Numbered from the stretch's first letter, positions 8,801 through 16,994 are shown. The stretch: 64,000 bases of DNA from an uncultured Ruminococcus sp. (GCA_902787825.1 CADAHS010000008.1:1-64000), one strand, 5' to 3'. Numbers and translations: made by a program. The notes: generated by a model not told the origin, from the sequence alone.

Positions 8801-9572
8801 TTTCAAAGCGGAGCTTGTCGGGGATCGTCCAGTCGTCAGCCTCGCTGTAAGAATACTTCTGCATCGAGCCTTCCATCCACCGTGAAACGACCGTAGCCTC
8901 TTTGCCGTGATACTCAAAGAACTTGTTGCTGCTCTCGTGGCTCGGTCCGATGCCCTGAGCAAGAGCGCAGGTCGAGAACATCGCATTTCCGCCTCTGTTC
9001 ATAAAATTGGTAAGGCTTTCGGTGTTGTTCATAAAATCGGGTACGAACTGTCCCTCGCCGTTCTGCGGGCTGTTCGGGTCATTGAGCGCCCTCGCCGAGA
9101 ACCACGCCAGCTGCTTTTCCGAAAGATCAAGTGTTTCCGCCGTTGCAGGTTTTCCGTCTGCGCCGTTGAGCCCTGCGCCGAGTATGCTTGATTCGATAGC
9201 CGCAATAGTTGCAAAGCTCCAGCAGGTACCAAACGGTGCCTGTGAGCGTACAGGTGTTGAGTAGCATTTGCCGTTGACATTACGCAGATCAAACTTCTTT
9301 GAGTCCACACTGTATCCCTTTGTCAGCTGCGTTGTATCCACAACAGGAGCATTGATCGCAGTCTGCTTGACAGATTGCTGAGTGCTGCTTTGCACAGCAC
9401 GCTGCAGCTCGTCCCGGGTGATGCTGAACTCAAATGTTCCCGTGCCGTCTGATGCAGCGCTCAGCGAGGTGTCCTTGTGCTGCACATTGTCCAATGCCGC
9501 ACTGCCGGACATCGCAAAACTCTGACCTATTGTCAGCATAGCGATAAGCAGTGCCAGTGCTTTTTTACCCAT
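5868..9572 (-). CDS. Secreted papain-like (C1) cysteine protease with CWB2 repeats
   Basis: A 1234-residue exported protein. A signal peptide (about residues 1-26) is followed by a C1-family peptidase domain. The catalytic residues are visible: Gln111 of the oxyanion hole, Cys117 in FGTCWSFA, a His in TNHAVTIIGWD (about 338) and an Asn in LVKNSWG (about 385). A lectin-like or uncharacterised middle follows, then a fibronectin type III-like domain (about 830-925) and three CWB2 (PF04122) repeats from about 930 to the end, each with the pattern RIAG..R..TA and DALA or DALS. CWB2 repeats bind anionic wall polymers in clostridia, so the enzyme should stay on the cell surface. The role is probably proteolysis of dietary or host protein or of surface proteins. 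ATG has GGAGATGG upstream. No LPXTG anchor is present. Confidence 0.92.
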   Translation of the reverse strand: MGKKALALLIAMLTIGQSFAMSGSAALDNVQHKDTSLSAASDGTGTFEFSITRDELQRAVQSSTQQSVKQTAINAPVVDTTQLTKGYSVDSKKFDLRNVNGKCYSTPVRSQAPFGTCWSFATIAAIESSILGAGLNGADGKPATAETLDLSEKQLAWFSARALNDPNSPQNGEGQFVPDFMNNTESLTNFMNRGGNAMFSTCALAQGIGPSHESSNKFFEYHGKEATVVSRWMEGSMQKYSYSEADDWTIPDKLRFESDYSIKETHVLPETHYIDENGYYTYKEEGTKAIKQELLNLRAVQVSFQADASMPGDESDGRYISTNWAHYTYIPTLTNHAVTIIGWDDNYPKENFIKGSMTMKMRDGKEVVLDKQPPANGAWLVKNSWGSGDNEFPDKGSASWGIEENGVHTGYFWLSYYDKSMSSPVSYVVEQSNDKVNAIDQHDYMPTALPTAAKFDEEVRMANKFEAAHDEVLRQVSCFTPYPNTEVTYDVYLLDDTSDKPIDGIKVAEKKIKYPFSGMHKEDLKDFNIYFDVSGNGSNDFLLTKYQFYSIVVTQKTSDGKYVMNLAGENNSGEGQTSFKGIINMGESYLLKDGEWRDYKDLEDLRKEEYVKNVIGGEDGLSTVNFDNFPIKGYVQKLGTDTVFELKNNSLLYAGSKSHNSTTLRFLLHTSSDKIPQISAETVKWGILPASENDSKVYHKGEAGPDPTSYKITCKEGESKKSRIYFTIKGIGTFSETALVTKAAFNDIEFPYDGKDYIRVFPYTGKEVKPCTGVSGESMPEPLVEGEDFELVYSNNIKCGLASVTAKAKGNRVSISFDPTDTFVIVPAKPVIKSVKADGTRLIVKISDQSKSEPSGYRVQYRVKGEKDWQQALTSGAGSTLIAHGIQGKKTYEVQVSGYTKVGEDQPWYGDRINYGEASDIAVVDTAKLSEITRIAGSNRFSTAAKISASSYAFADTVILACGMNYADALAGVPLAYKNNAPILLTGSSALDKNTFDEIKRLQAKNVIILGGKLAVSKKAEDELKSAGLSVERIAGKTRFSTATAIAEKLGSAPEDIFFVYGLDYADALSVSSVAAIKKAPVIYLNKDGEMNAETAQYLDSLKELHCVKNAYVIGGSSVICDDMMKKAAAALGIEQIERISGANRYETCVAVNEKFADSLTGDMICAATGKDFPDALAGGVYAALNKAPVMLVPDSLSQSHKEFIKSKNAGSVTVFGGTGVISDELAKQIAKAK

Positions 9573-9664
9573 AGTACCATCTCCTTTTAAATATAGCTTG
9601 CCAAAACGGCTTTGAGATCACCGTGCGGCTTGTTGTACAAGAATGTTAAATTTCTCTTCATATA

Positions 9665-9693
9665 ATCGTATCACAAAGCATTACTTTTGTCAA
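9665..9693 (-). promoter_or_regulatory. Promoter of the cysteine protease gene
   Basis: Reading leftward, TTGACA (9693-9688), 17 bases, TACGAT (9670-9665). The mRNA would begin near 9658 with a leader of about 85 bases. Confidence 0.75.
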
Positions 9694-9749
9694 CAATTTT
9701 CCGCAAGGAACAAAACATAAAAAAGGGTCTTTCGGCTTGAAATACACCA

Positions 9750-9875
9750 TCAGATCCATGCCGCAGCATATCTTGTTGATAATCTGACGAGATGCCCTGT
9801 GTACAATGCGTGGTCTGCACCGCCGACACCCGGCTCATCAGCTGCAAAGACCGTGCTGAGCTTTCTCATTTTCAT
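9750..9875 (-). CDS. Short ORF after an attenuator-like leader
   Basis: A 41-codon frame starting MKMRKLSTVF with a GGTGGTGAG ribosome binding site immediately upstream. The upstream frame from the ATG at 9980 continues in phase into it, so it could also be read as a 76-residue product. It contains Gly-rich text (DEPGVGGADHALYTG) but I do not recognise a family, and it may be the truncated remains of a longer gene. Its interest is that it sits behind a strong promoter and an intrinsic terminator. Confidence 0.4.
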   Translation of the reverse strand: MKMRKLSTVFAADEPGVGGADHALYTGHLVRLSTRYAAAWI

Positions 9876-9902
9876 TTTCTCACCACCTTTCAAATGGGCA
9901 TG

Positions 9903-9985
9903 AAAAAACCGCCCCGAACACTCGAAGCGGCTGCCGTAAGAGTGGTTATCAGGCAGGCGTCCCATTCTCCTGCATCTCATGGTTT
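9903..9985 (-). ncRNA. Candidate small RNA or attenuated leader
   Basis: Transcription from the promoter at 9991-10018 should start near 9985 and meet a strong intrinsic terminator at 9930-9903 (TCGAAGCGG/CCGCCCCGA arms, four-base loop, six T residues), giving an RNA of about 80 bases. Inside are two competing pairings: GCAGG with CCTGC, and CTGCC with GGCAG. The RNA also contains an open frame from ATG at 9980 (beginning MRCRRMGRLP), so it could be a leader peptide that controls read-through. No riboswitch family was recognised. Confidence 0.55.
9909..9930 (-). terminator. Intrinsic terminator within the short transcript
   Basis: Nine-pair stem with two G-U pairs, four-base loop, and T-run at 9908-9903 (reading leftward). 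Confidence 0.85.
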
Positions 9986-9990
9986 TTTCT

Positions 9991-10018
9991 ATTATACCAC
10001 CTTGCGCACTATTGTCAA
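9991..10018 (-). promoter_or_regulatory. Promoter of the short transcript
   Basis: Reading leftward, TTGACA (10018-10013), 16 bases, TATAAT (9996-9991). Both hexamers are perfect consensus. Confidence 0.8.
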
Positions 10019-10424
10019 CATCATTTTTGTTAATACTGCCGGGCGTTGTGACATTCTATTAATAATAAGTTGTGCTATGCATCGGCAGACGAGCCTGAGA
10101 TGACTAAAGGAGGCAGACTGATATTATCATAAGAACCAAAAGGCAGTATCGCACAAACCAATGCGGTGCCGCTTTTTGTGCAGAAATATAACAAAATCCC
10201 GAAGCATATGCTGTTGATCTCACCCGGCATAGTGTTGCACAAAAGTCAACAATAAAATTTGTGCCAAATGTAGAATTTTTAAAATCAATTCATATTTTTG
10301 ATTTTTGTGGGTGACTTTCCGGACAAATCATGGTATAATGATATGTATACTGATCGCAGCTGTGCTTTGCTGCTTTGAAACAAACCGCTGCAAACAGTTA
10401 ATACTTTATATGGAGGAATGTCAT
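10019..10424. other. Intergenic region before the ABC module
   Basis: No gene recognised. A small GCGG/CCGC hairpin followed by five T residues lies near 10167-10180 on the plus strand. The plus-strand promoter of the ABC module (GTGACT at 10311-10316, 17 bases, TATAAT at 10334-10339) lies at the right end and leaves a leader of about 80 bases. Confidence 0.5.
10311..10339 (+). promoter_or_regulatory. Promoter of the 10.4-12.9 kb ABC module
   Basis: GTGACT, 17 bases, TATAAT. The -10 element is perfect and the -35 element is weak. Confidence 0.6.
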
Positions 10425-11045
10425 ATGATAATGAACAAAGAAAACAAAACACTGGGACTGGCACTGCGTATCTGTCTGATCGTAACATGGGTGATGACCA
10501 ACATCAGCGTGTTCGTTTTGCTTAGCGGCTTTGCAAACTTTGATAAGGGTGCTCTCGATCCAAATAATCCCGATAAGCAGAAAACGGCACAGGAGGTTCT
10601 GAAGATCATCGGCGATCTCGGAAGCAAGACGACACTTTACTATGTAACATTCGGTCTTATCGCTGTCTGCCTTGCACTTGCTATAATATCAAGATACAAG
10701 ACAACGCTCGTTTCATTTATCTTTAAGATCGTAGGACTTGGATTCGCACTTTTGTTTATGGGTGCAGGTATGAATTACATTGGTGCACTCAGTTCCTGCA
10801 AGGGACTTTCAAATCTCACTGTCGATGGTACAAGCACGGAGGCTGTACAGGCTGCACTCTCTTCCGCAGGCTTCAGCGGCGATGCAGCAGAGACGGCAAA
10901 GATCCTCACAAACCAGGATGAATTATTTATTGCTATTGCAGGATATATTTTCCCGATAATCATACTCTTCATTCTCGCAATAACATCTATCCACTGTCTC
11001 GTTAAGAAGAATGACCCTAACCAAAAGGGCGGCAGCGAGGAATAA
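10425..11045 (+). CDS. Four-pass membrane protein of an ABC module
   Basis: A 206-residue protein with four hydrophobic segments (near residues 10-32, 68-88, 95-117 and 170-195) and a poorly conserved loop between the third and fourth. ATG at 10425 is preceded by GGAGG with an eight-base gap. The frame continues upstream without a ribosome binding site. It lies 26 bases before an ABC ATPase gene and is probably an accessory or third component of that exporter. I do not recognise a named family. Confidence 0.75.
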   Translation: MIMNKENKTLGLALRICLIVTWVMTNISVFVLLSGFANFDKGALDPNNPDKQKTAQEVLKIIGDLGSKTTLYYVTFGLIAVCLALAIISRYKTTLVSFIFKIVGLGFALLFMGAGMNYIGALSSCKGLSNLTVDGTSTEAVQAALSSAGFSGDAAETAKILTNQDELFIAIAGYIFPIIILFILAITSIHCLVKKNDPNQKGGSEE

Positions 11046-11071
11046 TCCACAACAATTCGGAGGTAATGCAA

Positions 11072-11995
11072 ATGTCATACATAATGCAGACGCAGAACCT
11101 GACAAAGACCTACGGTAAAAAAGATGCTGCAAAGGATATCAACATCAATATCCGTGAGGGCGAGATCTACGGTCTTATCGGGCGAAACGGCGCAGGAAAA
11201 ACCACAATAATGAGAATGATAAGCGGTCTTTCCAACCCCACCAGCGGCACATACTCGCTGTTTGGCAAGACGGGTTCTGAGATGAGGAAAATGATGAACA
11301 AGGTGGGCGTACTTATCGAGCACCCGGGACTTTATCCCAAACGTTCAGCAAGGGAGAACCTGAAGATAAAGTGTATCGGTATGGGTATCGACTACAAAAA
11401 GGATAACTACCTTGACAACCTGCTGAAAATCGTCGGACTTGAAAATGTGTCTGACAAGAAGAAGGCAGGGGAGTTCTCGCTGGGTATGCGTCAGCGTCTG
11501 GGCATCGCCCTCGCCCTCGTCGGAGAACCGTCAATGATAATCCTTGACGAGCCTATCAACGGACTTGACCCGCAGGGAATCGTTGAGGTCAGACACACTC
11601 TTGAACAGCTGCGTGACGAAAAGGGCATCACCATAATGATATCCAGCCATATCCTCGAGGAGCTTGCAAAGCTCGCAGATTCCTACGGCATAATCCACGA
11701 GGGAAAGCTGATAGAGCAGTTTACAAATGACGAGCTTATGTCACGCTGCGGCCAGTTCGTGGCAATAAAAACGCCCGATAACGACGGCGCAATAAAAGCG
11801 CTCTCGGGCATCGGCATCACACAGACCTCTATCGACGAGGACGGAGTGCTGCGTGTCGGTGAAAGACTCGAAGACAGTGACAAAATGGCAGCGGCTATCG
11901 TAAAAGCTGATGTTCCGCTCAAGGAGCTCTATGTCAACAGCGTATCTCTTGAGGACTACTATCTCAGTCTTACAGGAGGTGAGCATAATGGGTAA
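11072..11995 (+). CDS. ABC transporter ATP-binding protein
   Basis: A 307-residue ATPase of the antimicrobial-peptide or ABC-2 exporter class. Walker A is GRNGAGKTT (about residue 38), the signature is FSLGMRQR, Walker B is MIILDEPINGLDP and the switch His is in MISSHIL. The C-terminal 80 residues are an extension typical of lantibiotic-immunity or drug exporters. ATG at 11072 follows GGAGG by eight bases. The ATG two codons upstream is too close to it. The stop overlaps the start of the permease gene, so the ATPase and permease are coupled. Confidence 0.9.
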   Translation: MSYIMQTQNLTKTYGKKDAAKDININIREGEIYGLIGRNGAGKTTIMRMISGLSNPTSGTYSLFGKTGSEMRKMMNKVGVLIEHPGLYPKRSARENLKIKCIGMGIDYKKDNYLDNLLKIVGLENVSDKKKAGEFSLGMRQRLGIALALVGEPSMIILDEPINGLDPQGIVEVRHTLEQLRDEKGITIMISSHILEELAKLADSYGIIHEGKLIEQFTNDELMSRCGQFVAIKTPDNDGAIKALSGIGITQTSIDEDGVLRVGERLEDSDKMAAAIVKADVPLKELYVNSVSLEDYYLSLTGGEHNG

Positions 11996-12860
11996 CGTTA
12001 TCAGAATGGACCTGTACAGGCTCGTTAAATCAATGTCGTTCAAGGTCTGCCTTGGAATAGTGTTCCTGCTCAATATTATCGAAGGACCGCTTGGAAGGAT
12101 AATGTTTAACCTCGGCAAAAAACTTGCAGAGCAGAACGAAGATCCTGAAAAGGCTCTTGCACGGCTGGGTGAATGGGACAACACCTTCCACTTTGGCAAT
12201 ATCCTCGCAGATCAGCTCGGTATGGTATGTACCGCAGTTTTCCTGCTTTGCATCGTCTGGTTCTGCTATGCTGATATCCAGCACGGCTACATCAAGAATA
12301 TTGCAGGTCAGCTCCCAAGCAGAGGTCACACCATAATCTCCAAATTCGTAGTGATCCAGTTCACAACGCTGCTGTTCTATGTAGTAACTGTTATCGGCAA
12401 TACCGCAGGTCAGCTGATGGTCGGCAGAAAAATGGTATTCGATATGCGTATCGCAGGAGAGTTTGATGAGGACACTCTGATCAAAGCAGAGGATAAGATA
12501 TTCAGTATGGGATCTGCGCTCGGTGAATTTGCGATAAAATGGATACTGCTCACGGGACTTTGCGCATTGGTGCTGCTGCTTACCACGGGCGTCGGCTCAA
12601 ATGTCGCAGGTACGATAGTTGCGATCCTGTGCGGCGCAGGCTTTACAGGACTTGCTTATACGGGCATCTCCGCAGGTATTAACAAGCTGTTTAAGTTCAA
12701 AAAGGATTTCGAGCTTTCTGACTATATGCCGGACAGCCTCTACCGTACAAACCTCGCTGAAGAGGGCTGTATGCTGCGAGCGCTGATAGTCGGTATAATC
12801 ACAGTAGTTGTTCTGCTGTATTTCACAACAAAACTGTATAACAAAAAAGATATCAAGTAA
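11988..12860 (+). CDS. ABC-2 type permease
   Basis: A 290-residue protein with about six membrane segments: an N-terminal helix after a short basic stretch (DLYRLVKSMSFKVC), a 60-residue polar loop, and the remaining helices. ATG at 11988 overlaps the ATPase stop by eight bases and follows AGGAGGTGAG. Together with the ATPase and the four-pass protein it forms an exporter like those that confer bacteriocin self-protection or peptide resistance. The substrate cannot be read from sequence. Confidence 0.85.
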   Translation: MGNVIRMDLYRLVKSMSFKVCLGIVFLLNIIEGPLGRIMFNLGKKLAEQNEDPEKALARLGEWDNTFHFGNILADQLGMVCTAVFLLCIVWFCYADIQHGYIKNIAGQLPSRGHTIISKFVVIQFTTLLFYVVTVIGNTAGQLMVGRKMVFDMRIAGEFDEDTLIKAEDKIFSMGSALGEFAIKWILLTGLCALVLLLTTGVGSNVAGTIVAILCGAGFTGLAYTGISAGINKLFKFKKDFELSDYMPDSLYRTNLAEEGCMLRALIVGIITVVVLLYFTTKLYNKKDIK

Positions 12861-12910
12861 AACGGTATTCAAAGCCATTATCGGTCCGGCGAGCTTGATC
12901 TGCACAATAC

Positions 12911-12936
12911 CCCCCGTATCAGATCTGATACGGGGG
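12911..12936. repeat. Perfect 26-bp palindrome, probable terminator
   Basis: CCCCCGTATCAGA is followed directly by its perfect reverse complement, 51 bases after the permease stop. No long T-run follows. It probably ends the ABC operon, but its position 8 bases before a -35 box also allows an operator role for the HD gene. Confidence 0.6.
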
Positions 12937-12943
12937 ATCTTGC

Positions 12944-12972
12944 TTGACGAAATAAGGCAGATGTGCTATACT
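12944..12972 (+). promoter_or_regulatory. Promoter of the HD phosphohydrolase gene
   Basis: TTGACG, 17 bases, TATACT, about 30 bases before the start codon. Confidence 0.75.
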
Positions 12973-13002
12973 GTATCAGAATAAAAGCAGGGGTGAATGG
13001 AT

Positions 13003-13695
13003 ATGTTAGCTGAAAATCAGGGAATGATCGCTCAGCGATTTCCGCTGTTTGACAAGGTGCGCAGCGATCACGACATACATGTTTACATACAGGAGCAGAA
13101 CAAGTCGATGCACGCCATGGGCTATACCGAGCACAGCTTTGCGCATATCGGTGTCGTCGCAGACCGTGTGGGGTATATCCTTGAAACACTGGGACTTGAT
13201 GACCACACTATTGACCTTGCCCTGACTGCTGCATGGATGCACGATCTGGGCAATGTCGTCAACCGTGTCGATCACAGCCAGTCGGGTGCATTGATGACAT
13301 TTTACCTGCTTGACAAAATGGGTATCCCTGCTGAGGATATCGCCCCGATCGTTCGTGCGATAGGCAATCATGACGAGGGCAGCGGCGTGCCTGTGAGCAG
13401 TATGGCTGCGGCACTTATCCTTGCAGATAAATCTGATGTCCGCCGCAGCAGGGTGCAGGACGATGTAAAGGATTTTGATATCCACGACAGAGTGAATTAC
13501 TCTGTCAAGTCATCTATCCTCAAGATAAATCAGGATCATACAGCGATCAAGCTGAAGCTGGAGCTTGATACACGCTATGGTGAGATCGGCGACTATTTTG
13601 AGATCTTTATGGAGCGTATGCTGCTTTGCCGAAGAGCAGCAGCTTTTCTGAAACTGGAATTTCATCTGATAATCAACGAACAGACGCTGATGTGA
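13003..13695 (+). CDS. HD-domain phosphohydrolase
   Basis: A 230-residue protein with a metal-binding HD domain: HSFAHIGVV (first His), MHDLGN (the HD pair), and RAIGNHDEGSG and LADKSDV further on. HD proteins of this size hydrolyse phosphomonoesters or phosphodiesters of nucleotides, but the substrate is unknown. GGGGTGA lies seven bases before ATG at 13003, so I prefer this to the ATG at 12997. It is monocistronic, with its own promoter, and a terminator follows at 13894-13916. Confidence 0.85.
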   Translation: MLAENQGMIAQRFPLFDKVRSDHDIHVYIQEQNKSMHAMGYTEHSFAHIGVVADRVGYILETLGLDDHTIDLALTAAWMHDLGNVVNRVDHSQSGALMTFYLLDKMGIPAEDIAPIVRAIGNHDEGSGVPVSSMAAALILADKSDVRRSRVQDDVKDFDIHDRVNYSVKSSILKINQDHTAIKLKLELDTRYGEIGDYFEIFMERMLLCRRAAAFLKLEFHLIINEQTLM

Positions 13696-13995
13696 TGAGT
13701 CGGCTGCGTATGGTCGCTTGAAACACAAAACACCTCGCCGCTGCAAAAGCACAAATGCAGCTGACTAAAATCGCTCACCGGAGATGACCTGTCATGAAAG
13801 AAAAGTCTGATGAGATCGGCAGCACCGATAATATCTGAAAGCCTTTCTGTTATGAATAACAAAATATAGAGTTTGGTATGCTTTGAGTTTTTGAATGCTC
13901 AGAGCATTTTTTTTGATTTAACTCGAATTTTACACAGCAGTACTGTTTATTTTTACATTATCACGATATACTTGTATAAGCAGGAGTGTGATGAA
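13696..13995 (+). other. Intergenic region with terminator and response-regulator leader
   Basis: No gene recognised. A terminator lies at 13894-13916. Upstream of the response regulator, TATACT (about 13967) has only a weak -35 match (TGTTTA at 17 bases), which may mean that the promoter needs an activator such as the response regulator itself. Confidence 0.45.
13894..13916 (+). terminator. Terminator after the HD gene
   Basis: A small hairpin (AATGCT/AGCATT, three-base loop) runs into eight T residues. Confidence 0.75.
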
Positions 13996-14664
13996 ATGCT
14001 TATATATATAGTTGAAGATGAGGCGAACATCAGAGAGCTTGAAAGCTATGCCCTTGAAAAGAACGGATTTGAAGTGCAGTGCTTTGAAAACTCCGGTGAT
14101 TTTTATGATTCTATAAAGGTGCGCACACCTGATCTGATACTGCTTGATGTCATGCTGCCCGGCGATGACGGACTTACGGTGCTCAAAAAGCTGCGTGACG
14201 ATCCGGCTGCTGCAAAAATACCGGTCATGATCATTTCTGCAAAGACAACTGAGCTTGACCGTGTGAAAGGGCTTGACCTGGGCGCTGATGATTATATGTG
14301 CAAGCCGTTCAGCGTGATGGAAATGATAAGCCGTGTGAAGGCAAGGCTGAGAGGTGTTCAGAACAACAAAGATGAAAAGATCAGCTTTGAGAACATCACC
14401 ATGTCTGAGGATACAAGAACTGTGACCGCAGGCGGCGCACCTGTGGAGCTTACCTATAAGGAATACGAGCTTCTGAAAATGTTTCTTGCAAATCCAAAGA
14501 TCGTACTGCGGCGTGATGATATTCTTGACAGGATATGGGGACACGACAGCTCCGGGCGAACACTTGATGTGCATATCCGTACACTAAGAGCTAAGCTCGG
14601 TGAATACGGCAGATATATAATAACAGTGCGAAATGTCGGATATAAGCTGGATAAGGACGAATGA
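13996..14664 (+). CDS. OmpR/PhoB-family response regulator
   Basis: A 222-residue transcription factor. The receiver domain (1-120) has the acidic pair ED at 7-8, phosphorylation site Asp51 in LILLDVMLPG, and the conserved Lys in YMCKPF. A winged-helix DNA-binding domain (about 130-222) ends in GYKLDKDE. GGAG lies nine bases before ATG at 13996. It is followed after one base by its histidine kinase. The downstream sodium/phosphate and sodium/calcium transporter genes suggest a PhoB-like or ion-related regulon, but that is inference. Confidence 0.92.
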   Translation: MLIYIVEDEANIRELESYALEKNGFEVQCFENSGDFYDSIKVRTPDLILLDVMLPGDDGLTVLKKLRDDPAAAKIPVMIISAKTTELDRVKGLDLGADDYMCKPFSVMEMISRVKARLRGVQNNKDEKISFENITMSEDTRTVTAGGAPVELTYKEYELLKMFLANPKIVLRRDDILDRIWGHDSSGRTLDVHIRTLRAKLGEYGRYIITVRNVGYKLDKDE

Positions 14665-14665
14665 T

Positions 14666-15970
14666 ATGGAAAGAAAGATCAATCTGCACTTGTTTTATAT
14701 GGGCATCGCAACAGCGATCATCGGTATTCTTATCACAACGGTTTTTTACTATCACTTCTTTCGTGCTGAGACCAGGGAAAATCTCGCTCATGAATGTAAG
14801 CTCGTAGCTGAAAGCTATCGGGACATTGCTGCACCTGATGAACTGTCACGTTTTTCGGGAGAATATCTGCGTATCACGCTGATCGACAGCGAAGGAGATG
14901 TGCTTTTTGAAAGCAATGCCGACGCTGAAAGAATGACCAACCACCTTGACCGTCCCGAGATAGCATCTGCAATAAAAAACGGCTCGGGAACAGATACAAG
15001 ACTGTCCGATACAATAGGTATCGAGGACTATTACTATGCCCTTTTGCTGGATGACGGAAAAATACTGAGGGTGTCCATTCAGGCTGATTCGATATTTGCG
15101 CTTTTTGAGCGATCTTTGGTTATCATACTTATCATCATTATCGGTATTATTATCGTGTCGCTCATCACATCGGTCAAGCTGACAGAAAAGCTGATAGCTC
15201 CTCTGAAAAGGATACCGCAGATGCTTGAAAAGAATATGCCTGTCACCGATACGGATATTTACCCCGAGGTCATACCACTTGTGGAGGAGATACGCAGCAC
15301 AAGAAATGCGCAGAGCGAAATGCGCCAGGAGTTTACGGCAAATGTATCTCACGAGCTGAAAACACCACTGACCTCCATTTCCGGCTATGCAGAGCTGATC
15401 GAATCAGGAATGGCTCAGGGCGATGACATCACAGAATTTGCCGGCAGAATAAAAAATGAGTCTGCCCGTATGCTGGTACTTATCGGCGATATATTAAGAC
15501 TCTCTGAGCTTGACAGTATCGGCGATGAACCTGCTGATGAACAGATAGATCTTAAAGCCGTTGCGCAGGATTGCAAGGAACGCCTGTCACAGCAGGCACA
15601 AAGCCGTGGCATCATGATAACAGTCAGCGGAGACAGCGCATTAGTCACAGGCAGCAGAATACAGATCAGCGAGCTGGTATACAACCTTGTGGATAATGCG
15701 ATAAAATATAACCGTGAGAATGGTAATATAGAAATTGAAACAGCTGAAAAGAAGCTGACCGTGACCGACACAGGCATCGGCATACCGCAGGAAAGTATCC
15801 CAAGGATATTTGAACGGTTCTACCGGATAGACAAAAGCCGCAGCCGTGCAAAAGGAGGCACAGGCCTTGGACTGTCGATCGTGCGCCATATCGCACAAAA
15901 TCACGGCGCTAATATAGATGTTGAAAGTACAGTCGGTGTGGGGACAAGCATCACTGTCACATTCAAATGA
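14666..15970 (+). CDS. PhoR-like sensor histidine kinase
   Basis: A 434-residue membrane kinase. Two membrane segments (about residues 10-32 and 150-172) flank an extracytoplasmic sensor of about 115 residues. A HAMP-like linker, the HisKA domain with the phospho-acceptor His at about 228 in NVSHELKTPL, and a HATPase domain with NAIKYN, TDTGIGIP and GGTGLGLSIV follow. ATG at 14666 is one base past the stop of the response regulator gene. It probably phosphorylates that regulator. Confidence 0.92.
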   Translation: MERKINLHLFYMGIATAIIGILITTVFYYHFFRAETRENLAHECKLVAESYRDIAAPDELSRFSGEYLRITLIDSEGDVLFESNADAERMTNHLDRPEIASAIKNGSGTDTRLSDTIGIEDYYYALLLDDGKILRVSIQADSIFALFERSLVIILIIIIGIIIVSLITSVKLTEKLIAPLKRIPQMLEKNMPVTDTDIYPEVIPLVEEIRSTRNAQSEMRQEFTANVSHELKTPLTSISGYAELIESGMAQGDDITEFAGRIKNESARMLVLIGDILRLSELDSIGDEPADEQIDLKAVAQDCKERLSQQAQSRGIMITVSGDSALVTGSRIQISELVYNLVDNAIKYNRENGNIEIETAEKKLTVTDTGIGIPQESIPRIFERFYRIDKSRSRAKGGTGLGLSIVRHIAQNHGANIDVESTVGVGTSITVTFK

Positions 15971-15976
15971 TCCGGA

Positions 15977-16978
15977 ATGAAGGAAAGTGTAAATCAAAAA
16001 ATGGAACTGTTTTTAAACATTCTGCTGCTTGCAGCCGGTTTTCTCGCCCTTATCAAGGGTGCGGACTTTTTTGTGGACGGAAGCTCTGCGCTTGCAAAGA
16101 ATTTCAAAGTCCCCGGTGTTATCATCGGACTGACGATCGTTGCAATGGGAACAAGTGCGCCGGAGCTTGCAGTGAGCACATCAGCAGCGATCAAGGGAGC
16201 AAACGAGATCGCACTGAGCAATGTCACAGGATCAAATATTTTTAATCTTCTCGGAGTGTTGGGCGTCTGCGCTTTGATACGCCCGCTTCCCATCGAGCCG
16301 GTGATAATGAAGCGTGACTTTCCGCTTTCGATCGGAATATCCCTGCTGACACTCGGTGCTGTCGGACTTCCATTCGTGTTGAAAGGAAACATCACCTCTG
16401 CTGCTATGAGCGACAATGTGGGCGAGGTGAGCAGGATATTCGGCATTATTCTGCTGGTTCTTTTTGTAAGCTATATCGTGATTTTAATTCGTTCAGCAAG
16501 AAAATCACCGCAGCAGGAAGAAAACAGCGAGCTTACTCCGCTGTGGAAATGTGCTGTGCTTATACTTATCGGGCTTGCCTGCATCATTGCAGGCGGACAG
16601 TTTGTTGTAAACAGCGCAAAAGCCATTGCATCAGCTTTCGGAATGTCTGAAACGCTCATAGGTCTTACTATCGTTGCGATAGGCACATCGCTCCCCGAGC
16701 TTGTGACCTCGGTCGTCGCATCACGCAAGGGTGAGAACGGTCTTGCCGTCGGAAATGTGGTGGGATCAAATATCTTTAATCTCCTGTTTATCCTCGGTAT
16801 ATCGGGGACGATACACCCTATCACTGTGAATCTTGCATCTGTGATAGACCTTGCGGTGCTTGTTGTGGTCAGCGTTATAACTATGGTCTTTGCAAGAACA
16901 AAGAATATCGGCAGGACAGAGGGCGCAGTCATGGTGCTGATATACGCTGCTGATGTTGTATTCGCAGTATTGAGATAA
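15977..16978 (+). CDS. Calcium/sodium antiporter, CaCA family
   Basis: A 333-residue polytopic protein made of two homologous halves. Each half has an alpha-repeat: GLTIVAMGTSAPELAVS with NVTGSNIFNLLGV in the first, and GLTIVAIGTSLPELVTS with NVVGSNIFNLLFI in the second. These carry the conserved acidic ion-binding Glu residues. It is expected to exchange cytoplasmic Ca2+ for Na+. ATG at 15977 follows the kinase by six bases. ATG at 16001 (MELFLNIL) is an alternative, since neither has a strong ribosome binding site. Confidence 0.92.
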   Translation: MKESVNQKMELFLNILLLAAGFLALIKGADFFVDGSSALAKNFKVPGVIIGLTIVAMGTSAPELAVSTSAAIKGANEIALSNVTGSNIFNLLGVLGVCALIRPLPIEPVIMKRDFPLSIGISLLTLGAVGLPFVLKGNITSAAMSDNVGEVSRIFGIILLVLFVSYIVILIRSARKSPQQEENSELTPLWKCAVLILIGLACIIAGGQFVVNSAKAIASAFGMSETLIGLTIVAIGTSLPELVTSVVASRKGENGLAVGNVVGSNIFNLLFILGISGTIHPITVNLASVIDLAVLVVVSVITMVFARTKNIGRTEGAVMVLIYAADVVFAVLR

Positions 16979-16994
16979 TTTCGGAGGAAACTGT

